Assembly: GCF_006539725.1 (NCBI RefSeq) | Contig: NZ_BJNO01000008.1 | Span: 1-64,000, forward strand | Source: Klebsiella terrigena | GTDB taxonomy: Bacteria > Pseudomonadota > Gammaproteobacteria > Enterobacterales > Enterobacteriaceae | Length of the DNA stretch: 64,000 bases | Direction of reading: 5' to 3' | In this document: positions 41,233 through 50,700 of the stretch, piece after piece | Layout: the number at the start of each line of letters is the position of its first letter | Position numbering within the stretch: position 1 is the stretch's first letter | Made by a program: the position numbers and the translations under genes | Notes under the pieces: generated by a model | The model's database searches: none | Seen by the model: the letters and a program-made list of their open reading frames with translations, nothing else | What the model was told of the DNA's origin: nothing

Positions 41233-42353
41233 TGCGTTTCGTTGATGAATACCGCGCGCCGGAGCAGGTGCTGCAGCTGGTGGAACATCTGCAGGAGCGC
41301 GCTCGCCTGCTGCCGCATACCGCCGCCCGCCCGCTGCGGATTATGGAGGTCTGCGGCGGCCATACCCACGCCATCTTTAAGTTCGGTCTCGACCAGCTGC
41401 TGCCGGAAAATATCGAATTTATCCACGGCCCCGGATGCCCGGTCTGCGTCCTGCCGATGGGCCGCATTGACGCCTGCATTGAGATTGCCGGCCGTCCGGG
41501 GGTTATTTTCTGCACCTTCGGCGACGCGATGCGCGTCCCGGGAAAAAATGGCTCCCTGCTGCAGGCAAAATCGCGCGGCGCCGACGTGCGCATCGTCTAT
41601 TCGCCGGTCGATGCCCTCAGGCTGGCGCAGCAAAACCCCGACCGCGAGGTGGTATTCTTCGGGCTGGGCTTTGAAACGACCATGCCCGCCACCGCGCTGA
41701 CCCTGCGCCAGGCGCGCGAACGCGGCGTCGAAAACTTCTTCTTTTTCTGCCAGCACATCACCCTGCTCCCGACCCTGCGCAGCCTGCTCGATACTGCGGA
41801 CAACGGTATCGACGCCTTCCTCGCCCCCGGCCACGTCAGCATGGTCATTGGTACCGAAGCCTACGGGTTTATCGCCAGCGACTACCGCCGACCGTTAGTG
41901 GTCGCTGGATTCGAACCTCTTGATCTACTGCAAGGCGCGGTGATGCTGGTTGAGCAGACAATAGCGCGGTGCAGTCAGGTCGAGAACCAGTATCGTCGCG
42001 TGGTCCCTGATGAAGGTAACCCCCTGGCGCAGCGGGTGATTGCCGAGGTGTTCTGCCTCTCCGGCGACAGCGAATGGCGCGGGCTTGGGGTTATCAGCGA
42101 TTCCGGCGTTCGGCTGACGCCTGAGTATCAGCGTTTCGACGCCGAAGCCCATTTTCGCCCGACGCCGCAGCGCGTCTGCGACGACCCGCGAGCCCGCTGC
42201 GGCGAGGTGCTGACCGGGCGCTGCAAACCGCATCAGTGTCCGCTATTCGGCCAGGTCTGTAATCCGCAAAGCGCGTTCGGCGCGCTGATGGTCTCATCAG
42301 AAGGCGCCTGCGCCGCCTGGTATCAATATCGCAGTCAGGAAAACGAAGTATGA
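41232..42353 (+). CDS. hypD: hydrogenase maturation scaffold HypD
   Basis: This 373-residue iron-sulfur protein assembles the Fe(CN)2CO group with HypC. Conserved segments include VCGGHTHAIFKFG, HGPGCPVCVLP, FGLGFETTMPAT, GHVSMVIG and the C-terminal cysteine cluster CGEVLTGRCKPHQCPLFGQ. It overlaps hypE by 4 bases and hypC by one. Confidence 0.96.
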   Translation: MRFVDEYRAPEQVLQLVEHLQERARLLPHTAARPLRIMEVCGGHTHAIFKFGLDQLLPENIEFIHGPGCPVCVLPMGRIDACIEIAGRPGVIFCTFGDAMRVPGKNGSLLQAKSRGADVRIVYSPVDALRLAQQNPDREVVFFGLGFETTMPATALTLRQARERGVENFFFFCQHITLLPTLRSLLDTADNGIDAFLAPGHVSMVIGTEAYGFIASDYRRPLVVAGFEPLDLLQGAVMLVEQTIARCSQVENQYRRVVPDEGNPLAQRVIAEVFCLSGDSEWRGLGVISDSGVRLTPEYQRFDAEAHFRPTPQRVCDDPRARCGEVLTGRCKPHQCPLFGQVCNPQSAFGALMVSSEGACAAWYQYRSQENEV

Positions 42354-43360
42354 AAAGCATCCAGTTAGCGCACGGCAGCGGCGGTCAGGCGATGCAGCAG
42401 CTGATCGCCTCCCTGTTTATGCAGGCCTTCGCCAACCCGTGGCTGGCGGAGCAGGAGGATCAGGCGCGGCTTGATCTGGCGCAGCTTGCCGCCCAGGGCG
42501 ATCGCCTCGCCTTCTCAACCGACGGCTACGTTATCGATCCGCTGTTCTTTCCCGGCGGCGATATCGGCAAGCTGGCGGTCTGCGGCACCGCTAACGACGT
42601 GGCGGTGAGCGGCGCTCTGCCGCGCTATCTCTCCTGCGGATTTATTCTCGAAGAGGGGCTGGAGATCGCCACCCTCGAGAAGGTGGTTAACAGCATGGCG
42701 CAGACCGCGCAGGCGGCGGGCATCGCCATCGTCACCGGCGATACCAAAGTCGTGCCGCGCGGGGCGGCGGACAAGCTGTTTATCAATACCGCCGGGATCG
42801 GCGCAATCCCCTCGGCGATCCGCTGGGGAGCGCGGCAGATTGCGCCCGGCGACGTGCTGCTGGTCAGCGGCACGCTGGGGGATCACGGGGCCACCATTCT
42901 CAATTTACGCGAAGGACTCGGGCTGGACGGGGCGCTCGCCAGCGACTGTGCGGTACTCACCCCGCTGATTCAGTCGCTGCGCGACCTTCCCGGAGTGAAA
43001 GCGCTGCGCGATGCCACCCGCGGCGGCGTTAACGCGGTGGCCCATGAGTTTGCCGCCACCAGCGGCTGCGGGATTGAGCTGAATGAACGCGAGCTGCCGG
43101 TCAACGATACCGTTCGCGGCGTTTGCGAACTGCTGGGGCTCGATGCCCTTAACTTTGCCAATGAAGGCAAGCTGGTTATCGCCGTCGCTCGCGATGCGGC
43201 GGAAGCGGCGCTGGCCCGGCTGCGGGCCCACCCGCTCGGCCGCCACGCGGCGATAGTTGGCGAAGTGGTTGCGCGCAGCGGCGTGCGGTCCGTCGGCCTG
43301 TACGGCGTTAAGCGCACGCTGGATCTTCCTCACGCCGAGCCGCTGCCGAGAATTTGTTAA
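42350..43360 (+). CDS. hypE: hydrogenase maturation dehydratase HypE
   Basis: HypE dehydrates the HypF-derived thiocarboxamide on its C-terminal Cys to thiocyanate, the cyanide donor. This 336-residue PurM-like protein starts within hypD, has DGYVIDPLFFPGGDIGKLAVCGTANDVAV and RDATRGGVN, and ends with the conserved PRIC tail bearing the catalytic cysteine. Confidence 0.96.
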   Translation: MKSIQLAHGSGGQAMQQLIASLFMQAFANPWLAEQEDQARLDLAQLAAQGDRLAFSTDGYVIDPLFFPGGDIGKLAVCGTANDVAVSGALPRYLSCGFILEEGLEIATLEKVVNSMAQTAQAAGIAIVTGDTKVVPRGAADKLFINTAGIGAIPSAIRWGARQIAPGDVLLVSGTLGDHGATILNLREGLGLDGALASDCAVLTPLIQSLRDLPGVKALRDATRGGVNAVAHEFAATSGCGIELNERELPVNDTVRGVCELLGLDALNFANEGKLVIAVARDAAEAALARLRAHPLGRHAAIVGEVVARSGVRSVGLYGVKRTLDLPHAEPLPRIC

Positions 43361-43370
43361 CGGTGCGGGC

Positions 43371-43450
43371 CCCCGGATTGCGGCTAACGCCTTATCCGGG
43401 CTACAACACTGCGCCCACCTGTAGCCCGGCTAAGCGCAGCGCGAGCCGGG
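43371..43450. repeat. REP/BIME-like palindromic unit pair
   Basis: Two oppositely oriented GC-rich units (CCGGATTGCGGCTAACGCC...CCGGGCTACA and TGTAGCCCGGCTAAGCGC...GAGCCGGG) lie between hypE and fhlA. They match the style of enterobacterial REP elements. The remaining bases to fhlA hold an AT-rich promoter-like stretch and no gene. Confidence 0.75.
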
Positions 43451-43591
43451 AAAAGCCAGCATGATTATCCAGCCCAAACCAGCGGGCACCCACGGATGGG
43501 TTAATGGCGGTCACAACCGCTTTATTAACAGACTATTATTTGTGTCATCACTTTCTTCTGCGCCGCTTTGCGGCGCTTTTGGACTTAAGCA

Positions 43592-45664
43592 ATGTCGTAT
43601 ACACCGTTGGGCGATTTTGGACAGCAGGGTCTGTTCGACATCACCCGAGTTTTATTACAGCAGCCCGATCTGGCCGCGCTGAGCGAAACGCTGACGCGTC
43701 TGGTCCGGCAATCTGCGCTGGCGGATCGCGCCGCTATTCTTCTGTGGAACGCCGGCAATCACCGGGCGGCCAGATACGCCTGCGACGAAGCAGGCCTGCC
43801 GGTGAGCTACGAAGATGAGACCGTGCTGGCCCACGGGCCGGTGCGGCGCCTGCTCTCGCGCCCCGACGCGCTGCACTGCGACCGCGCCACCTTTGTCGAA
43901 GCCTGGCCGCAGCTGGCCGATAGCGGCCTCTACCCGTCGTTCGGCTATTACTGCCTGCTGCCGCTGGCGGCAGAAGGCCGCATCTTCGGCGGCTGCGAAT
44001 TTATCCGCAACGATGCCCGTCCGTGGACGGAAAAAGAGTATCAGCGCCTGCACACCTTCACGCAGATCGTCGCCGTGGTCACCGAGCAGATCCAGAGCCG
44101 GGTCAGCAATAACGTTGATTACGATCTGCTGTGCCACGAGCGCGATAACTTCCGCATTCTGGTTGCCATCACCAACGCCGTGCTCTCCCGGCTGGATATC
44201 GACGAGCTGGTCAGCGAGGTCGCCAAAGAGATCCACCGCTATTTCCGCATCGACGCCATCAGCGTGGTGCTGCGCAGCGGCCGCAAAGGCAAGCTGAACA
44301 TCTACTCGACCCACTACCTCGACGCCAGCCATCCGGTGCACGACCAAAGCGAGGTCAACGAAGCCGGGACGCTGACCGAGCGGGTGTTCAAAAGCAAAGA
44401 GATGCTGCTGCTCAATCTGCACGAGCACGACTCCCTGGCGCCGTACGAAAAAATGCTCTTCGAGATGTGGGATAACCAGATTCAGACCCTGTGCCTGCTG
44501 CCGCTGATGTCCGGCAATACCCTGCTTGGGGTGCTGAAGCTGGCGCAGTGCGATGAGAAGGTCTTCACCACCACCAACCTTAAGCTGCTGCGCCAGATCG
44601 CCGAGCGCGTGTCGATCGCCGTCGATAACGCGCTGGCGTACCGCGAGATCCAGCGCCTGAAAGAGCGGCTGGTGGATGAGAATCTCGCGCTGACCGAGCA
44701 GCTCAACAACGTCGAGAGCGAGTTTGGCGAGATAATCGGCCGCAGCGAAGCGATGCACAGCGTGCTCAAGCAGGTCGAAATGGTGGCGCACAGCGACAGC
44801 ACCGTGCTGATCCTCGGCGAAACCGGCACCGGTAAGGAGCTGATTGCCCGCGCGATCCATAACCTCAGCGACCGCAACGCCCGGCGGATGGTGAAAATGA
44901 ACTGCGCGGCGATGCCCGCCGGGCTGCTGGAGAGCGACCTGTTTGGCCACGAGCGCGGGGCCTTTACCGGCGCCAGCGCCCAGCGCATCGGTCGCTTTGA
45001 GCTGGCGGACAAAAGCTCGCTGTTTCTCGATGAGGTCGGCGATATGCCGGTCGAGCTGCAGCCGAAGCTGCTGCGCGTGCTGCAGGAGCAGGAGTTTGAG
45101 CGCCTCGGCAGCAATAAGCTGATCCGCACCGACGTGCGGCTGATCGCCGCGACCAACCGCGATCTCAAGCAGATGGTCGCCGATCGCGAGTTCCGCAGCG
45201 ATCTCTACTACCGGCTCAACGTTTTCCCGATCCACCTCCCGCCGCTGCGCGAGCGTCCGGACGATATCCCGCTGCTGGTCAAAGCCTTCACCTTTAAAAT
45301 TGCCCGCCGTCTGGGGCGCAATATCGACAGCATTCCGGCGGAAACCCTGCGCACCCTGAGCCGCATGGAGTGGCCGGGCAACGTCCGCGAGCTGGAAAAC
45401 GTCATTGAGCGCGCGGTGCTGCTGACCCGCGGCAGCGTGCTGCAGCTGTCGATGCCCGAGCTGAACATCGAGCCGGAGCCGATGGCGGCAGAAATTCTGC
45501 CGCAGGAGGGCGAGGACGAGTATCAGCTCATCGTGCGGGTGCTGAAAGAGAGCAACGGCGTGGTTGCCGGCCCCAAAGGCGCCGCCCAGCGGCTGGGCTT
45601 AAAGCGCACCACCCTGCTGTCGCGGATGAAAAGATTGGGCATCACCAAAGATGAACTGGTATAG
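43592..45664 (+). CDS. fhlA: formate hydrogenlyase transcriptional activator FhlA
   Basis: FhlA binds formate and activates sigma-54 promoters of hyc, hyp, hydN and fdhF. This 690-residue protein has two N-terminal GAF-like domains, an AAA+ domain with Walker A GETGTGKE and GAFTGA loop, and a C-terminal helix-turn-helix (GAAQRLGLKRTTLLSRMKRLG). It is near full length (E. coli 692). Its target repeats are seen at three places in the window. Confidence 0.97.
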   Translation: MSYTPLGDFGQQGLFDITRVLLQQPDLAALSETLTRLVRQSALADRAAILLWNAGNHRAARYACDEAGLPVSYEDETVLAHGPVRRLLSRPDALHCDRATFVEAWPQLADSGLYPSFGYYCLLPLAAEGRIFGGCEFIRNDARPWTEKEYQRLHTFTQIVAVVTEQIQSRVSNNVDYDLLCHERDNFRILVAITNAVLSRLDIDELVSEVAKEIHRYFRIDAISVVLRSGRKGKLNIYSTHYLDASHPVHDQSEVNEAGTLTERVFKSKEMLLLNLHEHDSLAPYEKMLFEMWDNQIQTLCLLPLMSGNTLLGVLKLAQCDEKVFTTTNLKLLRQIAERVSIAVDNALAYREIQRLKERLVDENLALTEQLNNVESEFGEIIGRSEAMHSVLKQVEMVAHSDSTVLILGETGTGKELIARAIHNLSDRNARRMVKMNCAAMPAGLLESDLFGHERGAFTGASAQRIGRFELADKSSLFLDEVGDMPVELQPKLLRVLQEQEFERLGSNKLIRTDVRLIAATNRDLKQMVADREFRSDLYYRLNVFPIHLPPLRERPDDIPLLVKAFTFKIARRLGRNIDSIPAETLRTLSRMEWPGNVRELENVIERAVLLTRGSVLQLSMPELNIEPEPMAAEILPQEGEDEYQLIVRVLKESNGVVAGPKGAAQRLGLKRTTLLSRMKRLGITKDELV

Positions 45665-45701
45665 GTTCGACAGGCACGCAACCCGCTGCCCAGGAGATTC
45701 T

Positions 45702-45915
45702 ATGGCGGTATCAGCGCGTAATCAGCTCACCGCCACGGTGAGCGCGGTAGCCACGGGCGCAAGTGACCGATGAGGTTGAGTTAACCCTCGCGGGCGGCGC
45801 AAAGCTGGTGGCTATTGTCATCCACAGCAGCAGGGAGGCGCTGGGCCTGGTCGCAGGCAAAGAGGCCATTGCGCTGATCAAGGCCTCGGCGCTTCCGATC
45901 GCCACCCGCGCCTGA
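45702..45915 (+). pseudogene. molybdopterin/molybdate-binding (Mop) protein, frameshifted
   Basis: ATG 45702, with AGGAG 5 bases upstream, opens MAVSARNQLTATVSAVATGA and then hits TGA after a few codons. Shifting by one base near 45761 restores TDEVELTLAGGAKLVAIV and EALGLVAGKEAIALIKASA to a stop at 45915. Removing one A from the AA at 45761-45762 would give a normal 70-residue Mop domain, the small molybdate-binding fold. The gene lies right behind fhlA, whose regulon needs molybdenum for formate dehydrogenase H. It could be a true recent pseudogene or a sequencing error. Confidence 0.8.
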
Positions 45916-45926
45916 GTCAGACCAGA

Positions 45927-45962
45927 AACGCCGTTTCATTTCACTTTAAATGAAACGGCGTT
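45927..45962. terminator. perfect stem-loop after the Mop gene
   Basis: AACGCCGTTTCATTT and AAATGAAACGGCGTT form a perfect 15-bp stem with loop CACTTT, 11 bases past the Mop stop. TTCTGTG follows, so the U tract is weak, but stem strength makes a terminator likely. The rest of the stretch to 46031 shows no gene. Confidence 0.65.
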
Positions 45963-46031
45963 CTGTGAAGCAACTCGCGTTAACCGCCGCTAATCAATGA
46001 TAAATAAGCATTTTCCATACCGGAGATGCTC

Positions 46032-46979
46032 ATGACGCGTTTACCCCTGACGGCGGCCGTCGCGCTGCTTTTATCTTCTCAGACGGCGCTGGCCGCGCTG
46101 CCGACGCTGACGGTTTGGCCCGATGGCGAAGCCCCCGGCGCCAAAAACAGCCCTGCCCGCTACGCCCTCGTCGATCGCAGCAAGGACCCGGCGCTGCCCG
46201 ACCGCGCCGTCACGGGCATTCGGGCGCCGGAAATTACCGTCTATGCTGCGGAAAAACCCAACGGCATTGCGCTGCTGGTCACCCCCGGCGGCTCCTATCA
46301 GCGGGTGGTACTGGATAAAGAGGGCAGCGACCTCGCCCCCGTTTTTAACGCCGAGGGCTACACCCTGTTTGTGATGACCTATCGGATGCCGGCAGATGGC
46401 CACGCAGAGGGCAGCGACGCGCCGCTGGCCGACGCCCAGCGCGCGCTGCGTCTCCTGAGGGCGCGCGCCGCCGACTGGCATATCGACCCGCACAAAATTG
46501 GCGTCATGGGCTTTTCCGCCGGCGGTCACGTCGCGGCCAGCCTGGAGACCCGCTATAACGAGCAGGTATATACCGCCGTGGATGCTATCGACGGGCAGAG
46601 CGCGCGCCCGGACTTCGTGGTGCTCGGCTATCCGGTGATCGCCATGGATCCCGCAATTGCCCATCCCGGCTCGCGCCGGGCGCTGATTGGCGAGGAACCG
46701 ACGGCAGAACGGCTGCGCCGCTATTCGCCGGAGCAGAACGTCACCCCGGAGACGCCGCCGACCTTTATCCTGCACGCGGTGGACGACCCGTCGGTGCCGG
46801 TAGATAACTCGCTGGTGATGTTTAACGCGCTGCGCGCCCAGCGGGTGCCGACGGAGCTGCATCTGTTTGCCGAAGGCAAGCACGGCTTCGGGATTCGCGG
46901 GGCCCGGGGACTGCCCGCCGCCGAATGGCCGCAGCTGGCGATGAACTGGATAGCCTCGCTGCCGGCGGTAAAAAAGTAA
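46032..46979 (+). CDS. secreted alpha/beta-hydrolase, probable carbohydrate esterase
   Basis: This 315-residue protein starts at ATG 46032, the second of two nearby ATGs, because GGAG lies 6 bases before it. It has a signal peptide (MTRLPLTAAVALLLSSQTALA), an oxyanion loop LLVTPGGSYQ, nucleophile Ser162 in GFSAGGH, a likely Asp in HAVDDPSVP and His in GKHGFG. This is the BD-FAE/acetyl-xylan-esterase type of serine esterase. Next to a mannanase and PTS it probably removes acetyl groups from glucomannan; that role is inferred. It converges with the GH1 gene. Confidence 0.75.
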   Translation: MTRLPLTAAVALLLSSQTALAALPTLTVWPDGEAPGAKNSPARYALVDRSKDPALPDRAVTGIRAPEITVYAAEKPNGIALLVTPGGSYQRVVLDKEGSDLAPVFNAEGYTLFVMTYRMPADGHAEGSDAPLADAQRALRLLRARAADWHIDPHKIGVMGFSAGGHVAASLETRYNEQVYTAVDAIDGQSARPDFVVLGYPVIAMDPAIAHPGSRRALIGEEPTAERLRRYSPEQNVTPETPPTFILHAVDDPSVPVDNSLVMFNALRAQRVPTELHLFAEGKHGFGIRGARGLPAAEWPQLAMNWIASLPAVKK

Positions 46980-47038
46980 CCCCTTTCTGAGCACACCCCG
47001 GAGAGGGCGTTGCCGCAATCCGGGGCCCGTGCGCAGGG

Positions 47039-48439
47039 CTATTTTTCGACCGTAAATCCGTTACCGGCGGCCAGCTCGGCAAACCACAGCGCGTTGCGCT
47101 TGATCTGCCGCTCGCCGGTTTGCAGATTGAGCCGCCAGAAACCGTAGCGCCGCTTGAAGGCGTTAATCCACGACCAGTTATCGATAAAGGTCCATTGATG
47201 CACGCCAAAGCAGCTGGCGCCGTCGGCGATAGCCCGATGCAGCTCAACCAGATGCTCCTCCATCAGGTTGATACGAAACGCGTCATCAATCACCCCGTCC
47301 TCCCCCGGCTCCCCTTCGGACTGCAGATCCATAGCAATGCCGATTTCAGCGAGATACCACGGGATATTGCGGTAGTTGTCGCGGATATTAAGGGCAATAT
47401 CGTAAATCGCCTGCGGCAGAATTTCGTTATTGTCGCGGTAGGGATTAAAGCGCCCCTGCGGATTAACGTAGTTTTCGAAGTAAAACTCGGGGGTAAAATA
47501 GTCCAGCGTGTAGTCGCTCTCACGCGCCTTGACCCGGCGAGGGACGTAATAGTTGACGCCGAGGAAATCGATACGCGAGGAGGTTATCAGCTCGGCATCC
47601 CCTTTTGCGATTTCCGGCAGGCAGCCGTGTACGGCAAGAATTTCGCACAGCTCCTTCGGAAACTGGTGCTTAACCAGCGGATCGAGGAAGCTGCGGTTAA
47701 AGAACAGATCCGCATACCAGGCGGCTTTTTTATCCTCCGCGCTATCGCTGCGGGGATAGGAGGGGGTCAGGTTCAGCACCACGCCGATCTGACTCTCAAG
47801 CGCCAGCTCGCGGAACGCGCCCACCGCCTTCGCGTGGGCCAGCATGATGTTAAACGCCACCTGCGCCGCCAGCCTGCCGTCCTTTTTACACGGATAGTGG
47901 AAATCGTACAGATAGCCGCCCTCCACCGGGACAATCGGCTCGTTGAAGGTTATCCAGTACTTCACCTTATGGCCGAACAGCTCGAACGCGGTGCGGGCAA
48001 AGCGGGCGAAAAGCTCGGCGACGTGGGCCGATTCAAAACCGCCGTACTGCTTCTGTAGCGCTTCCGGCATATCGAAGTGGTAGAGGTTGATCATCGGTTC
48101 GATACCGCTCTCGATCATCTCATCAAGATAGTCGTTATAGAAACGCACCGCCGCCGCGTCGGGGGCGCCGGTTTCAAAATCGGCGATCAGCCGCGACCAC
48201 TGAATCGAGGTGCGAAAGGAGTTGAAGCCGGTCTGCTTCATCAACGCCACGTCCTGCGGATACTGGCGGTAGGTATCGCAGACGACCTGCGGGCCCACCT
48301 GCTGATAAAAACGCTCCGGCTGAGCGGCAAACCAGCTGTCCCAGATGGAACGATGCGGTTTGTCGGTTACGCCTTCCGTTTGCGGGCCGGATGCCGCCGC
48401 GCCCCAAAAAAAACCGTCCGGAAACTGATACCGGGTCAT
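47039..48439 (-). CDS. GH1 6-phospho-beta-glycosidase (probable phospho-beta-mannosidase/glucosidase)
   Basis: This 466-residue cytoplasmic GH1 enzyme has the acid/base Glu in WITFNEPIVP. The nucleophile segment reads YLAEIGIAM, where most GH1 enzymes have TENG, so the residue after the Glu is altered. Near the C terminus SWINAFKRRYG keeps the Ser...Arg/Lys...Tyr spacing used by LacG-type enzymes to bind a 6-phosphate. In context it would split the phosphorylated disaccharide delivered by the PTS, as GmuD does in Bacillus. It is 55 bases after the mannanase gene and in the porin-mannanase transcript. Confidence 0.75.
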   Translation of the reverse strand: MTRYQFPDGFFWGAAASGPQTEGVTDKPHRSIWDSWFAAQPERFYQQVGPQVVCDTYRQYPQDVALMKQTGFNSFRTSIQWSRLIADFETGAPDAAAVRFYNDYLDEMIESGIEPMINLYHFDMPEALQKQYGGFESAHVAELFARFARTAFELFGHKVKYWITFNEPIVPVEGGYLYDFHYPCKKDGRLAAQVAFNIMLAHAKAVGAFRELALESQIGVVLNLTPSYPRSDSAEDKKAAWYADLFFNRSFLDPLVKHQFPKELCEILAVHGCLPEIAKGDAELITSSRIDFLGVNYYVPRRVKARESDYTLDYFTPEFYFENYVNPQGRFNPYRDNNEILPQAIYDIALNIRDNYRNIPWYLAEIGIAMDLQSEGEPGEDGVIDDAFRINLMEEHLVELHRAIADGASCFGVHQWTFIDNWSWINAFKRRYGFWRLNLQTGERQIKRNALWFAELAAGNGFTVEK

Positions 48440-48493
48440 AACGCCTCCTGTAAGTTAAAAAAGGCTGCGCGCAACGGGCGCAGCCAATAGGTA

Positions 48494-50689
48494 CTACTCT
48501 GCAATCACTTCGATCGATTTGATAAACATATATCCCCAGTCGCCGGCAAATTTGCCAAAGTCGATGCGGTTGTCGCCGGCTTTCAGCTCCACCGGCACCT
48601 GCAGCTGCTGGCCCTGCTCATCGGTTGCCGGGAATTCGACCGCTATCGGCGTGCCGCCGTTAACGATAAACGAGTTTTTCTTACCGCCCCATTTGCCGTT
48701 AAAGGTCACCCGCAGCTGATACTTGCCGCTCCACGGCGCCGCCACCTGCCAGCTCACCCTGTCGCCATCGTTGGCAAAGGGCCCGAGGAAGCCGTCGGCG
48801 CCGGTCGTCAGCGCATCTTTCTCGCTGTTGGCCGCCGCAATCTTGCCCCGGCTGACGTCAAAGATTTCGCCCGTAAAACGGCAGTAGTCGGCGGGCGCTT
48901 TGCCCGCGGCTTGCGCTACCGTTACCCTGACGGTTTTACGGCTTTTAAGCAGGCCGTCGTCGGCGGTCAGGGTCAGGGCGTACTCGCCGGGGCCGCTGAA
49001 CCAGACGCGGGTTTCCGCTCTATCGCTGGCGCAGAAATGGGCCTGCTCGTTGCCGCCGCTGCTCCAGCTGACCTTGACGCTATCGTCCGGAAGGGCGTCA
49101 TCGCGCCAGCTGGCGGCAAGCAGCAGCCCCCGGTCCTGGGTGGTGGTTAAGGCCTCGGGCAGATCCACCACCGGCGGCTGATTCTCCTGAGTGTGCTTAA
49201 CGCTAATCACGTTGGAGGGGGCCGAGGTCCCGCTCTCATTTTTAGCCACCACCCGATAAAAGTAGGTATGACCCAGCTGCAAAGTGCGATAGCTATCGCG
49301 GAACAGATTCATGGTTAACGGATCCCACTCGTTCACGCCGTCGGAAATATCGCTCCCCACCACTTTCCAGGGTCCTTGTGCCGACCCGGCGCGCTCCACG
49401 TCATAGGCGCGTCCCACCGCCGCCCCCATCCAGTTGATGGCAAAGGGTGAGTCCGTCTCCCGCAGCTTCGGCGCGTCCGGCTTCGGCAGCGGCGGCGCGC
49501 TCTCCTGCCCGGCCATCTGCGCCGAGGCGGTACGCACCAGGTTCACCACCTCCATCTCCTGGTTGGATTTTCCTTCCACCGGGAAGCCAGGCAGATGGTA
49601 GCTGTAGTGGCCGGTTGACTCTTTGTGCCAGTAGAAGCCGCCGTCGTGACGATGGCCGCGGAAGCCCCAGATCAGCCCGCCCGCCGCACGCGCGCCGTCG
49701 ACCTCGCTGTGGACGATCGACTGCATAATGGCGTTGAGCTGCTGCGCATCCAGCAGGCCGAACTCGCCGACCATGTACGCTTTTTTGCCGCCGGCCGACC
49801 GCAGGTCCTTCTTCACCTGCTCAGGATGGTTGTTCTCGGCGTTGGTGTAGTAATGGTTGCTGACGATATCGACGTTGGGATCGTTTAGAGCAAAGTCGTT
49901 GATTTTCTTATAGGTACCGTCAACCACCAGCTGATGCGGCGCCCATTTTTTGATCCACGCGGCGGTCTGCTGCAGGAACGCCGCGTTGGTATTCTCCAGT
50001 TCGTTACCGGTTTCCCATGCCATAATGGCCTTTTCGTCGTAGTAGGCACGGCCGGTCACGCTGTTGGTCCGCGTGATCACCTGACGGATCACGTCGAGAT
50101 AGGCCCGGTAGGTTTGACTGTCGGTGCGATAAAAGTCTGCTGGCTTTTCATGATAAAACGCCGCCAGCTGCTCGCGGCCGCCCCACCACCACCAGTGATC
50201 GATAAAAGGCAGGATCAGGCGCAGCCCCTGCTTGTCCGCTTCGGCAATCATATTGTCGTAAACCCGCATCGCCTTTTCGTTCAGGCGCGGCATGCCGTCC
50301 GCGGTTGCCGGCGCCAGGATATGCGTTTCGCGCCCGCAGGCCTTATCAAACGCCTGCTGAACGGAGAGGACGTACACGCGCTGCGCTTTCGCGCCGGTCT
50401 GCACCATCGCCCTGATCCAGTTTTCCTGCTCGTCGGCGGTCGGCCATCTGAAATACTGCCCCCAGCCGCGGGTATCGGCCCGGCACGGGCCGCGCGCATC
50501 GTCCTCAATGCGGTGTAGCTCCGGCGTATGAATTCCGGCAAAGCGGAAAACCTTGTCGCCATCCTTCAGCATCGCGCCATCGCGGGTAATAAAGTTCTCG
50601 AAGTGTGAGCGTTCTGCCGCCATGACCCCAGCGCTTCCCAGGGCCGACAGCAGCGCTATCAGCACAACCTTTTTCACGGGATAAATCAT
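48494..50689 (-). CDS. secreted GH5-like beta-mannanase with accessory C-terminal domains
   Basis: This 731-residue exported protein starts at ATG 50689 (GGAG 6 bases before). A signal peptide (residues 1-24, ending GVMA) precedes a TIM-barrel catalytic domain to about residue 390. Catalytic candidates are Glu230 in AWETGNE and Glu309 in MVGEFG, with HYY between them, the pattern of GH5 mannanases. A fibronectin III-like domain, an Ig/PKD-like domain (VDLPEALTTTQDRG onward) and a C-terminal carbohydrate-binding-like beta domain follow. It would cut beta-mannan or glucomannan outside the cytoplasm into pieces for the porin. Subfamily and exact substrate are inferred. Confidence 0.75.
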   Translation of the reverse strand: MIYPVKKVVLIALLSALGSAGVMAAERSHFENFITRDGAMLKDGDKVFRFAGIHTPELHRIEDDARGPCRADTRGWGQYFRWPTADEQENWIRAMVQTGAKAQRVYVLSVQQAFDKACGRETHILAPATADGMPRLNEKAMRVYDNMIAEADKQGLRLILPFIDHWWWWGGREQLAAFYHEKPADFYRTDSQTYRAYLDVIRQVITRTNSVTGRAYYDEKAIMAWETGNELENTNAAFLQQTAAWIKKWAPHQLVVDGTYKKINDFALNDPNVDIVSNHYYTNAENNHPEQVKKDLRSAGGKKAYMVGEFGLLDAQQLNAIMQSIVHSEVDGARAAGGLIWGFRGHRHDGGFYWHKESTGHYSYHLPGFPVEGKSNQEMEVVNLVRTASAQMAGQESAPPLPKPDAPKLRETDSPFAINWMGAAVGRAYDVERAGSAQGPWKVVGSDISDGVNEWDPLTMNLFRDSYRTLQLGHTYFYRVVAKNESGTSAPSNVISVKHTQENQPPVVDLPEALTTTQDRGLLLAASWRDDALPDDSVKVSWSSGGNEQAHFCASDRAETRVWFSGPGEYALTLTADDGLLKSRKTVRVTVAQAAGKAPADYCRFTGEIFDVSRGKIAAANSEKDALTTGADGFLGPFANDGDRVSWQVAAPWSGKYQLRVTFNGKWGGKKNSFIVNGGTPIAVEFPATDEQGQQLQVPVELKAGDNRIDFGKFAGDWGYMFIKSIEVIAE

Positions 50690-50700
50690 CGTTTCGCTCC

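Noticed and set aside
45711-45905. Minus-strand 64-codon frame over the Mop gene
   Set aside because: Shadow of the Mop coding sequence; no independent support.
46996-47025. CCCCGGA...TCCGGGG hairpin between the esterase and GH1 genes as a terminator
   Set aside because: Only 7 bp of stem with a 16-base loop and no U tract; too weak to call.
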